From: Ulva prolifera
Lineage: Eukaryota > Chlorophyta > Ulvophyceae > Ulvales > Ulvaceae
NCBI GenBank assembly: GCA_023078555.1
Contig: CM041202.1
Span: 2,662,022-2,726,021, forward strand
Reading direction: 5' to 3'
DNA length: 64,000 nucleotides
The position numbers were made by a program, and so were the translations under genes. The notes below the pieces were generated by a model. The model searched no databases. It saw nothing but the letters and a program-made list of their open reading frames with translations, and had not been told where the DNA came from. Positions within the stretch are counted from its first letter, which is position 1, and the number at the start of each line of letters is the position of its first letter. Below are positions 46,401-56,531 of the stretch, piece after piece.

Positions 46401-47549
46401 CTGCAGATGTGGCCACAGGAGCATCAACCTCGATAGCTCGGGCTGCAAGGCAGATAACTCACAAGCCACACCACTGGCGTTCATGCACAAAAGCGTAGCC
46501 AGACACAGCTGACAGAGCACCACAAGTTGTGCTAGCATATCGCCAACGATGAAAGACAGGCGCCTCCAGGGCACAGGCAGCATGCCGGCAGCCAACACAG
46601 TTTGCATATAGCACACAGCACTGCTGCACGCCTTGCATGAACCGCACGCGCCCAGGAATGATGCGTCCTGTACCACCTACTGCATGCAATTGCACACAGC
46701 AGTGTCACCATGGTAGAGAGCTGGAGTGGCCACGTGAATGTCATACCTGCCTCAGTCTCTATCGTGTCGGAGCAACGCTCCGACACACCCTCGCTGCCAC
46801 TGTCGTACTCCATATCACTCGCCTCCGGAAAATCATCATCTCCATCCTCCTCCGCTTTGCTGTCACTGCATGCGGGTGTGTCCCCCATCGTCACAGCTGG
46901 GGCTAGCTCTTCCGTCGCTGCAGTCTCCGGGCCACCGCTGCCACCTGCCGGACCCTCCTCTGGCGCGGCAGCCCCGCACCGCACCACCGCTCCGTCCCCC
47001 TCCATTAAGTCCGGCTTGAACACCACGGTGGAGGTGGGTTGTTCAGTGGTTCGCTTCTGCGCCGTGACACGGGACCGTGGACCCGCAGTTGGGCAGTCGG
47101 GTGCCGGGGCACGGTCGCCGCCGTCAGCGCGGCCACGGCCCCACCTTGCGACACCGGCGTCCGATCTGCTGCCGCGGCCGGCACCAGGCCGGCCACTGGG
47201 GGCGGCCTGAGCCGGCGGTTGCGGCGTGGATGTGGCGTTGATGACCGAGCGGCTACGGCGGAGCATTGTGGTCGCGAGGGCCGCGGAGACGCGCCGGGCT
47301 TCCGGCAGCTCGCGGACACTGACCTGAGATGCCTCCGACACATTGGGAAAGTTGGGAACGGACTTGGTTCCGGAGGCCTGCAGTCGATGCAGACTGTGTC
47401 AGACTCGATCGTAACTTGTTGCACTCGATTTGTTTGGTTATTCCCAGTGGAAATCCACTGTTATGACGGCTACACCACTTGGATCCAGAATCATGTTAAA
47501 ACCTGACCTTCCCAACTGAGCAACCCTGGCAGGGCCTGCGTTCAAACAT
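43424..47549 (-). CDS. Large intrinsically disordered protein, unassigned
   Basis: Start proposed at ATG 47549 (MFERRPCQGCSVGK, donor GTCAGG), phase 0 to an exon about 47392-46750 (VRELPEARRVSAALATTMLR, long Ala/Gly/Pro/Arg stretches, then an acidic patch AEEDGDDDFPEASDMEYDSG). A GC-rich exon, about 46430-45530, is Ala/Gly/Pro-rich (EGLVRAARDGLQGGFG-like helices). An exon about 45190-44325 contains VHMRAHRGWIGILNPHG and ends VESISGALEMISSAVREAEG. The last exon, about 43828-43424, is more ordered (YMHAIANMNRALDTRPPSLS, LFRSFMQLAELCLTGLPFKK, stop). No domain recognised; most of the protein would be unstructured. That both outer exons look conserved while the middle is low-complexity supports one gene, but intermediate joins are unproven and it could be two genes. 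Confidence 0.45.
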
Positions 47550-47593
47550 GTTCTGCAACCTCACACTACTGCACACATACAGAAATGCATGTA

Positions 47594-48022
47594 TCATGGC
47601 CATGCTGTTGTGCTACCAGTGCAGCAGGTCTCAGCAGCACTACCAATGGACCAGCGCGTCATGCTAAGCCCATTCATCTGCTGCCAGGTGGTCCTCCAGC
47701 GTTGCAGAAGCTGCAAGCAAGCCGGCATGACAATGTTTGAACTCAAGCTCCATGCGGCTGGCAGCACGAGAGACGCGCCTTGACTGTAGCCAACATCCAT
47801 GTCCGCAGGTTGTGAACTGTCCCAAAGTGCGAGTTCGGGAGGCGGCTCCAAGGATTGCAGCCCTCCAGATCCAGCACACTCACAAGCAGAGCTCGACCCA
47901 CCTGCAAAGCACATTGAGCGCATCGGACCCAAAGCGATGGCCCCAGTCAGAGTACAGCAAGCCTGCAAAATTTCCCTGCCGCATGTGGCCTCTGAGCGTC
48001 CTTGTTCCACGTACATGAGCGC
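47594..48022 (-). other. Coding-like exons downstream of CCP5, possibly its C-terminal end
   Basis: An exon after a CAG acceptor near 48018 reads GNFAGLLYSDWGHRFGSDAL then NVLC with a GTGGGT donor; a second near 47780 is open in two frames (one gives RMELEFKHCHAGLLAASATL, stop 47664; the other stops at 47594). The first exon is phase 0 and could follow the last recognised CCP5 exon. No family known. Confidence 0.4.
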
Positions 48023-48169
48023 GAGCCTCACGGGCATACGTGACTTTTTATGAATTTTTCATACAGAATTCACGCTCCACAAATGCACGGTCCATGAGCG
48101 CAGGATTTGACCGACCGTGGCATGCTCTATGAGTGGGCCACGTACTGCTGGCACTGGTGTGGCTTCGTG

Positions 48170-51100
48170 TCAACGAGTCCACGCACCCGGGTGCATGTAT
48201 TTTGTCAGCTTGCTCGTCCGGCGACGAGCGCACATCCACGTCACAGCATTCCCGGACATCCCTCCTCTAGCACACACCGGGACCACCTCCGGGAGCGTGA
48301 GAGAATGGTGTGTGTCCGCCCGCACCTGATGGAACGTGCCTGCGTCGAAGCGCTCCGGCGCCCGCACAGCGTGCACCGGGCTCGCGTCCGCCGCGCGCCC
48401 CCCGGCCGCCGCCGGCACCTCCGGCATGTGGCGCGAGCGGTTGTAGTTCGCCTCCACGGTGTACAGCAGCGGCAGCTGGCTCGCGCGGTGCAGCGCGACG
48501 CGCCCTGTGCCGTCCTTGCTCGTGCCGTCGCGGTCCCGGCTCGCCATGTTGCGCTCCGAGAAGTTGCAGCCGCTGAAGTCAAAGTACGGCGAGTTGAGGG
48601 CGGCGAGCTTGCAGAAGAGCAGCGCCTCGAGGTGGGCGGCGCCGGAGAGCGCGTTGCCGTACGCAAACACACCCTGCCGGTTGGCGTGCGCGTGGAGGTC
48701 GAGGTACACATGGAGCAGGCCGGAGGCTGCATAGTGTAGCAGCAGCGACCGGATTGCGTAGATGCCTGGTTGCTTCCTGGGGCACGGGTCTGCATAGAAC
48801 CTGCATGCATCGGCGCACTCCGTCGCCGCCGATGCCCCAGCGGCGGCGAGAGAGCGCGGTCTGTGGCGGCTGGCAACGCTGCAGGTGCACCACATGAGTG
48901 CATGTGCGTCACTATGTCGGGACGTCCGGACCGCCGCTGCAGGCTTGTTCTAGATGCGGCACATGCATGCAGCGGAGCTCCTACTGCACTCACTGTAGAA
49001 ACTCCTCCGAGACGGACACCTTGTGCAAGGACCAGTGCGAACACCAATGTCCTTGGCTGCATGCATTGGCAGAACCTGACATCGACCGAAGCATATACGC
49101 TGCGCCATGCCACCATTACAAACCACGGCAGCACTGGCACAGGACGTCCGCGGATGGATCAGTGCAGCAGTAGGCGCACCTGTTGAGGTTATTCCCGAGC
49201 GTGTCTACGCGGAAGTGCCCAAGCGCCACGCCTGCATGCATGCACACAATGCATGACTTCCACCCAGCCCATTGGCAGCACCATGGACCAGTCACGCAGG
49301 CACGATCAGGCCCAAGACTTATCACATGCATCACAAGGCCTGTGCTTGCGGCTTGCATGCCAATGCGCCCACAGCAAACGTCCACAGGAACCTGCCATAA
49401 AAGGCAGCCCCGTACTCCATGCTCATGGCACGATGCCACTTGTTTTGTATCGGCCAAATCTATGGACATCGCACGTAGCACAGTGCATCACACAGCCGTT
49501 TCTTTGCTGCAGTGGTATCTCTTTTACTTGGCCACCGTTTACAAGGAAGATTTACTAGGCCGGACACTGGCCATCGCTAGATATCTTGGGGGGTGTTGGT
49601 GGGAATATTCGGCTTTGCACACTCACAAATCCATAGCTTTACCCTGAAACCTGACCAATGGCACGAAGGGTTGAGCACTGTACAAAGGAACAAGCCTGTC
49701 CTGTAGCCTGTTCTGCAAGCCCGAGTGTCGCAGGCCACGGCCATGCGGCACACTTCAGCCACAAACGAAGCAATTCCGCAGGGAGCCGCTGCGGTGCGCA
49801 CCGTCCGGATTGACGAGGGGCACGACCTTGATCACGAAGAGGCGCCGCAGCGCGCGGGCGCGGGGGTCCTGCCGCCGCAGCAGGAACAGCAGCATGCCGT
49901 TGCACAGGTGGCTTGCGGGGGTCTCGCCCGGGTGCACACGTGCCGATACGAAGAGAACGCGCTTTTGCGGGAAGCACCGCGCCGGAGGCTCGGCATCCCG
50001 CATATCTTCCGGGAAGCAACCTGCAGGCAGGCACAGGGTCTTGTGCAGTCGTCGTTGGCTTATGCATGTGCATATTAAAACCTCCATGATATGTTTTCAC
50101 TAGCCAGAAACAGCTGGTTGGCTAGACTTCCACTGTGGTGTTCTACCATGCAGTGGCCCATGCCCATGTCAGGTGTTCCCTCGACAAGTATTTTTTTGTA
50201 GCAGCAGCGCAGGTGCTTGGGCGTCTGGTGAGGTATGTGGGCCCTAAAGTAAGTATGTTCTGTTCCACTGTGGTCTGCAAATGCATGCTTGCGCTGGTGT
50301 GAGGTGCGATGCATGCAACTGTGGACGCGAGACGTAGGCAAGCGCAGCAATCGCGTTTCTACCGCGCTGTAGGCGTTTGCCTTGTGTGATCAGGTGCACC
50401 TATGCAGCTGAGTGCGTGGCGCATATGTGCACCGTTGTCAGTTCGTATGCTTCTCTGTCGTAGATGTGTACAGCACCGATGGCGGGTGCGGGTATGTGTT
50501 GCGCGTGTGGTTGCAATGGCTAGGTTGTGATGCCACGATATGCTCAGGTCAAGTGCAGTCAACCTTAGAGGATCAGGCACTGACCTGGGAGAAAGGGTTC
50601 ATCGGAGCTGTCCTGCCAGCCATGCATGTCCGTGATCGTCAGGACGTGGAGCGGTCGTCCCTGCAGGCTGCGGGCAAGAGTCTGGCAGTGGAAGTAGATG
50701 CCGGCTGTGCACTGGGAGTCTGCAGCGGCTGTGGCAGCTAGCGCGGTGGGGTCAGTGGTGACGTGGCACTGCTGCTGTGAAGGTGCGCATGTGCCACTCT
50801 CTGAGTCAATGCTGCCAATGCTGCCGTCGGGGGATGCAGGTTCGCTGCGGCTGTGCTTCGGCCGAGTGGGCAGAGGGTGAGCAAAGCGCTGAAGCAAGTT
50901 CTTAATCAACCTGTTGTTGTCTTCACAAGACCATGGGATGCAGAAGGCAAAGAACGTTTCAGAGGCTGACTCGAATTTGTGGCTGAATCTGAGGACAGAT
51001 GACTCTGCTTTGGTGTACTTGACGCGGCTGCGGAGAGGCAAAAAGGTATGCATGCCTGGGTGCGTCCGGTAGTGCACGCGATAGTCTCCAGAGTAGAGCT

Positions 51101-51621
51101 TGGACTGATTGTTCATGTTGCAAATGTTCATGATGACAAAGTCTCCCTGTATGCACGGCCCAGTTGCATGCGTCCAATCATCTCAGATCGTGCCAAATAG
51201 ACCAAGTTGCTGATCCAAGCAACCAATTTGGTGTATACAATGGAATCCACCAGACCTTGTCATGCCCAGAAACTCCGAAGTAAAACCAAGACCGATGACC
51301 TGTTTGCTGAGGTGTGCCATGATTGTCCTGAAATGTACAAAGGTCAAACTCCTACAACAACAATGATTGAAGGTAAAGGTATGATTTCGCATGGCTGTAT
51401 GTACTGCTGCATTTGTGATTTTCTTGCGCACCAGTGGCAACGCGCCCTCTTTGGCGCTGGCCAGGTTGGCCGAGCAAAAGTTCGCTCTAAAGCGCAACTT
51501 TCCAGCCTGCATAGAATAGTTGAGTTGCACGCATGTACTGCTGCGAGTTCTGTCCACCTGTTCTGGGCTAGCGCCTTACCGTGAACACCAGGTGCTCCCG
51601 CTCTGGCACCGGCAGTGGCAT
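48170..51621 (-). CDS. Cytosolic carboxypeptidase 5-like (AGBL5), M14D tubulin deglutamylase
   Basis: Zinc metallocarboxypeptidase that removes glutamates, including the branch-point glutamate, from tubulin tails. Exons reading leftward: 51621-51580 ([14 protein letters not shown]), about 51530-51474 ([20 protein letters not shown]), about 51329-51252 ([15 protein letters not shown]), about 51150-50580 (N-domain: [43 protein letters not shown]), about 50017-49772 ([29 protein letters not shown]), about 49235-49182 ([14 protein letters not shown]), and about 48790-48330 ([48 protein letters not shown]). Zinc ligands HPGE and DLHAH and the catalytic Glu in YTVEANY are present; the N-terminal MNxxNQSKLY motif and GCNFSEKNM place it with CCP5. 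The stop at 48170 is where the frame closes if no further intron is used; the true 3' end may be at 47.6-47.7 kb. Confidence 0.88.
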
Positions 51622-52387
51622 GATTGGCGACGGCAGAAGAGCAACGTCCTCATCTTTAGCCACCCCCATACGATGACCGCAGCTTGAAATATGTTTGAAT
51701 TAGTCCAGAAAGCTGTTTATGCGTTGACAGGCGATCACGTTCGAGATGGCGCAGCCGGGCATGCGACATGTGCCTCCTGGAACTGAAAACACAGTTCATC
51801 CGGAAGCAAGGCATTGGACTGGTTGATGCATGCCGTGAGAATTTGAACAGTAAGCGCTGGCAACACGATGCCGTTTCCTGGTTCAGCGTTGGCGATTAGG
51901 TTTCAGGCCTTGCGCTCTCATGCATCTGGACAGACTGCAGCCGGGGCAGGTCAGCCTCTACGATATCATTGTTCACACGACGCCCATGATACAGAAGGTA
52001 CATATGAAAGTCTCATGCGCAAATCATTTCCTCCAACACGAAGTCAATGGGGCAATCCGAACGGCCTAACACGCAGTGCAAAGCCTCTCGTGCAAACGGT
52101 GTTTACCTCCCTTGACATAGGAAAACAGACTCATATACTCGACTACGATATTTGCCACAACATGTTATGGCACAAATATACAGCCATGTACATCATGCTC
52201 TGGGTGATGCAGCACCCCATTTCCATGCTGCCAATCTAGTGGGTACCATATCGGGCACTCAATGCAAGATACGGGTCTGCTTCAACTTGGACCCGTCAGA
52301 GATGCTCTCGCACAATTGTTAGCTGTGATCTTCATAGTGCTTCAGCTTCCGGCATTGGCCATATCAGACCTGGTACCTGCCGGTCCT
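51622..52387. other. Intergenic: CCP5 promoter side; no gene supported
   Basis: About 770 bases. A plus-strand frame at 51868-52239 (123 codons) is not protein-like. Confidence 0.45.
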
Positions 52388-52612
52388 TCAGAACTGCATG
52401 TTCTTTTCCATCTCGTCCTTCTGCTTCTGTACCACCTTTAACCTGGCCTCTTCTGCCTTGTTGTCAATAAATTGAAGAGCGTATCCACCTCCGACTCCCA
52501 GCAGAACGTGCATATATGGCCATCGAGTCAATGGCACCCGCATGATGGAGTTGTGAAACAATTGTGTACAGACTCCGATACCGCAGCCGGCTAGCCACAT
52601 CGTGTCTACCAT
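52388..52612 (-). CDS. Small single-exon membrane protein, 74 residues, possibly a complex I accessory subunit
   Basis: ATG 52612 to TGA at 52388. It has an N-terminal hydrophobic stretch (WLAGCGIGVCTQLFHNSIMR), the segment VPLTRWPYMHVLLGVGGGYA, then a charged helical tail (AEEARLKVVQKQKDEMEKNM). The layout, one or two short membrane spans plus a Lys/Glu tail and a 'R.P..R.P..H' motif, resembles small mitochondrial NADH dehydrogenase accessory subunits such as the NDUFA3/B9 type. That assignment is a weak guess. Complete frame, sensible composition and absence of introns make it a likely real gene. It is divergent from HSF. Confidence 0.55.
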   Translation of the reverse strand: MVDTMWLAGCGIGVCTQLFHNSIMRVPLTRWPYMHVLLGVGGGYALQFIDNKAEEARLKVVQKQKDEMEKNMQF

Positions 52613-52909
52613 GGCTATATCCTAAGCACGTTGCGCGCAACAACCAGTGAATTAGAACGCTGCGCACACAGACAGGCGAAGCAGGCTCCGCGCGCAATCA
52701 CTCGATCTCTTCAGCACGCAGCCTTCGTGGTGCCTACTGCCGGTCCACAGCATCGAACTCTGGAATGATGCGTCGGGAGTGCGGTTGCCTGGAGTGATCT
52801 GCGAGCGGTCGCCGGTGTGCCGCTCATGTTGGGTTGGCACATTTTTGGGGGAGGATGTCCCTTTATTTCGGGGGTTTTTTGGATACCCACAAACAGGCTG
52901 TGCGAAAGC

Positions 52910-52917
52910 TTCTAGAA
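52910..52917. promoter_or_regulatory. Heat-shock element core TTCTAGAA
   Basis: TTCnnGAA palindrome followed by CGGAA, 265 bases before the HSF start codon. Motif match only. Confidence 0.4.
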
Positions 52918-53131
52918 CGGAACTTGACATGTTCTGTTCTGCACAGAATTCCATCAGATCTTCAGAATTCTACAGAACTTCCGCCCGAATATTGAGCTCA
53001 ACATTCGCGACAGGCACCAACACGGAGTTAAGAAGTTAACCATTGTGCATCGCAGTGTTGAACGTATACCAGGCTCAGCTGTGCTGATCGTTCGGGCGAC
53101 ATCGCTCCTTTCGCTTCGTCTTCGCGGACGA

Positions 53132-53151
53132 GAAGATTCGCCCTTCCAGAA
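53132..53151. promoter_or_regulatory. Paired heat-shock element cores GAAGATTC and TTCCAGAA
   Basis: GAAnnTTC at 53132-53139 and TTCnnGAA at 53144-53151, 31-50 bases upstream of the HSF ATG at 53182. Both are exact matches to the inverted GAA unit bound by HSF. Confidence 0.5.
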
Positions 53152-53181
53152 GACCTCCGCGGAGCTCCGTAGTGCCTCACG

Positions 53182-56100
53182 ATGGCCAACTCGGCTCCCA
53201 CCGGCGCCCCCGCCAACTTGTCGACGGCGGACCGGTTGGCTACCATGATTGTGAAACAGCCAGCTCCATTCCTGCAGAAGGTGTTGTGCCAAACACCCAT
53301 GTGCCGTTATCGGATTGTATCCCGACAAAGTGGTGCATATATTCATTGGTAGCAACCGATCAGGAGTTCAGCAGTCACGACGTCCGGCAACCATGATCAG
53401 GCATCACAGCGCTCACGGGCAACGGGGACGGCGACTCCGTTTCGTCACCACGCTATGTTGCATGCGTCGTTTCAAGCAGTCGGGTGCTGGACAGGCGGTT
53501 CGCTGTGGCCGGACTCGCTACATGCATCGATTCGCGAAAGCAGACGCAGCTCGCCATTCACAGCGACTCAGCTGTGCAGACGTGGTCCTTACTTGAAGAT
53601 CCGAGTAATTCGCACATGATCACATGGAGTCCTTCAGGAGATTCCTTCGTCGTGCTTCAACCAGATGCTTTTGCTCGAGAGCTATTGCCCACCGTATTCA
53701 AGCATAATAACTACACATCTTTCGTCCGGCAATTGAATATATATGTGCGTCACATCTCTTACATTTTCTGTGGACATGAGTTTGAGGCCACTGTGATGTG
53801 TGAGTGCACATCTGTGTATGCCTTACTCGCCAGGCCTTGTGTGAATGGTTCATCACATGCTGGGTGACAGAGCAATAAGATGCGCTCGTAGGTTACGGCC
53901 GCGCAATATCTCCTGGGCCTGTGACTCTGAAGCCGCGAGTCTGGTGCAGGGGTTCCGCAAGCTCCCTGCACCCAACCAGGAATTTTGCCACCTCTGTTTC
54001 AAGCGAGGCCAGCCACAGCTGCTTTCACAGATATGCAGAGGAGGCATGCCGTCATCTTCTGCAACAGCGGATGGCCCCGCTGCTGAAATCAGCAATCTGA
54101 AGTCTCAGGTATCCTCTGATATGAGTTACCCATCTGTGCCAGCCATATGTATCTTGAATACGACTAGGTCAAAACACTGTACACGTCAAGCGTCAAGACA
54201 TATCCCCTTGCAACACGCAGTCATCGTGCAATGTACTGTACGCTCACGGGCAGTCACAGGCACACATCCAGGCAAGTGACACATGCTCGGTTGCTGTCAA
54301 GTGTGCAGCGCGGATGCACACTGCGATATTGCCACATGTCTCGTGGACATTTGTTCTCGTTACAAAGGCTACCTGCAGGTGGATAAGCTGTCTAAAGCCT
54401 TGACATATGCATTGGCAGAGCTGCATCGAAGAGGTTTCAACACTCTCCGATTTGACTGGAAAGAGCTTGTCTTCGTTGATGCCAGTGCGTCCCCGTGACA
54501 GATGCAGCCAATTCATGTGAAGCAATCACTGCAGTGCTCATCATGCCGCAGCTATTGTTCGTTGGCTTGCCTCTGGCGCCCATACTGCCCCGAGGTTTTG
54601 CTGCAGTGTAAACTGATGAATCTGCTGCACCATTCCGCCTGGGACAGCCTTCGCCATCTGCCTGCTGGTCAGCCCGTCACGATGTAGTGTAGCACACAGA
54701 CACCTCTCATGAAGGCCTCTGCTGGGCTTCATGCCAGCGGCATGATTCCAGTATCCTTGCGTTCAGTGACAGTGCATTGCAGGTGCAACCTTGCCCCAGC
54801 CAGCTGTTCTAGCCAAGCATGATGCCCAACACAGCAGCGCTGCAGCAAAGAGGGCGGCAGCGAGCGGGAGCATGCTGCACCTACAGAACTCAGTGGAGGA
54901 AATGCGCGGGGTGCGGTTCCGCTCATCTGCCTTGGCCACCATGCAGCCCTCACAGCCCTTGCACATACAAGCCACCAGACATCGGCACCACGCCATAGCG
55001 GCTTGCGGAGGCGTACAACCTCTCTCGCCCTCGCCAGCTTCCGTTGCGGCCCAATCTCGAACGTGAGCAGCGCTACGGTGGACCCGCACGCGGGCTATCT
55101 TCCGCAGCCGTGATGTGCCTGCGGCACGTCAGGCCTGCCAGAGCAACTATCGAGCAGTCCTCGCACCAGCGCAGACGTCCTGTGAGACATGCAGCATGCG
55201 AATTTATGCAGGTCGAGACTTGCCATGCATGCGTAGCATCAGGCAGGATGTCAGTAGCTGACGATGCAGTTCACCAGGAGGCAGCGGTCTTGTGTCAGCC
55301 ATGCATCGTGTTGCCCTGCAATTGTCTCTGCGGTGGAGTGCGCGTACCGCCTGCATGTGGTCCCCTGGCTGTGTGGCGCACACTCTGCAGCAGATCTTCT
55401 GTCGATCTGTCGATTTGAAGCGCCAGTGCTGTTTCGACCATGCCCACAAGGCCGTGAGCCGAGCGCATTGCAGCCGCGCGTGAGTGTGGCAGGGTGCGTA
55501 GCGCATTTTGCCATGTGCATGCCGCACTTGCCACTGACCGGCGTGGGTGCTTGAGTTTTGCGAAGGCAGCTGCCACAGGAATGTCAGACTTCCCAGCTGA
55601 ATCTCACCTCCTTTTCCCCATGCAGAAGGCAGATGAGGGTGGCCCTGCGGCCAAGGTTGCCAAGATTGGCGGCCAAGACGGGGCAGGCCAGGCGGCAGTG
55701 CACGCCCACCCTCACCCGCACGCCCAGCATGCGCAGCACGCCCAGCATGTCCAGCACGCGCACATGATGCCACCTGGCATGGCGGCCCCGGCAGGATATG
55801 CGATGGCCCCGATGCATCCTCAGGCAGTTCCTAGCATGCAGCACGGGCAGCCGATGCACGGCGCCCCGGCAGCCGCTGGCCACATCCACGGTGACCCGGC
55901 GGTGCCGGGGCCGTACATGTCCATGCATGGCATGCCGGGACACGGCGGCGCGGTCGACATGTCCATGCATGTGCAGTCCCATGCCCAGGGGGTGCCTGCA
56001 GTCGGCCAGGAGCAGCCGCCTGACGATGTGCCTGCGCCGTCCGACTCTGTTGGGCTGTACGACATGCATGAGCCGCACATTTCCTCAGCGACCCCGGCGT

Positions 56101-56531
56101 CAGTGCCGATGCCCCCTCTGGCCACGCACGAAACGGCGGCGCCACTGCAGCCCCCGCCAGCCCCTGAAGCCGTCCCAGACGGTGTGCCTACATCCGTCGG
56201 CGAGGGGGTGCCGGCTGTGCCGGTGCCAGAGGCGGCGCAGAACAGCAGCCTGGATGTGGACCAGTTGATGGGAGCGATACAGGACTGCAGCTCGAAGGAT
56301 GAGATTCTGTCGAGGGTGAAGGAGATGGTCGACTCTCGCATGGCGCGGGGCGGGGGGCTGAAGGGTGACTTGGCGCGGGACCCGGCGCCGGACGGCGGCA
56401 TGCATGATGGCTCCGGGGCAGCTGACTCAGGCATGCATGGGGACCTGGGCCTCGACGCCTCGGCCGTGCCATCTGAAGGGCAGCATCCAGCCTCCCCGGG
56501 GAGTCTGCCTGAGGTTGCGGAGGCGACGTGA
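53182..56531 (+). CDS. HSF: Heat-shock transcription factor (HSF)
   Basis: Stress-activated regulator that trimerises and binds GAA/TTC heat-shock elements. Exons 53182-53280, 53580-53744 and 53950-54108 join in phase and encode the winged-helix domain: PAPFLQK, TWSLLEDPSNSHMITWSPSG, FARELLPTVFKHNNYTSFVR, QLNIYGFRKL. The recognition helix is canonical. The wing and following strand are unusual (NQEFCHLCFKRGQPQLLSQI instead of the usual RWEFANEGFLRGQ). Exons between 54.1 and 54.78 kb, expected to carry the trimerisation coiled coil, are unclear (a candidate at about 54376 reads VDKLSKALTYALAELHRRG). An exon at about 54781-54910 ends LHLQNSVEEMRG at a GTGCGG donor. The last exon, 55626-56531 (301 residues), has His/Met/Pro-rich and then acidic Pro/Val-rich sequence, probably activation domain. 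Stop at 56529-56531. Confidence 0.88.

Larger units (their letters stand above)
52613..53181. promoter_or_regulatory. Divergent promoter region of HSF and the 74-residue gene
   Basis: 569 bases between divergent start codons, with several GAA/TTC heat-shock-type blocks (listed separately). Confidence 0.5.

Noticed and set aside
46764-46786. Perfect inverted repeat GTGTCGGAGC / GCTCCGACAC with a 3-base loop
   Set aside because: It lies inside a coding exon (reading SERCSDT) and is explained well enough by codons; no evidence of function.
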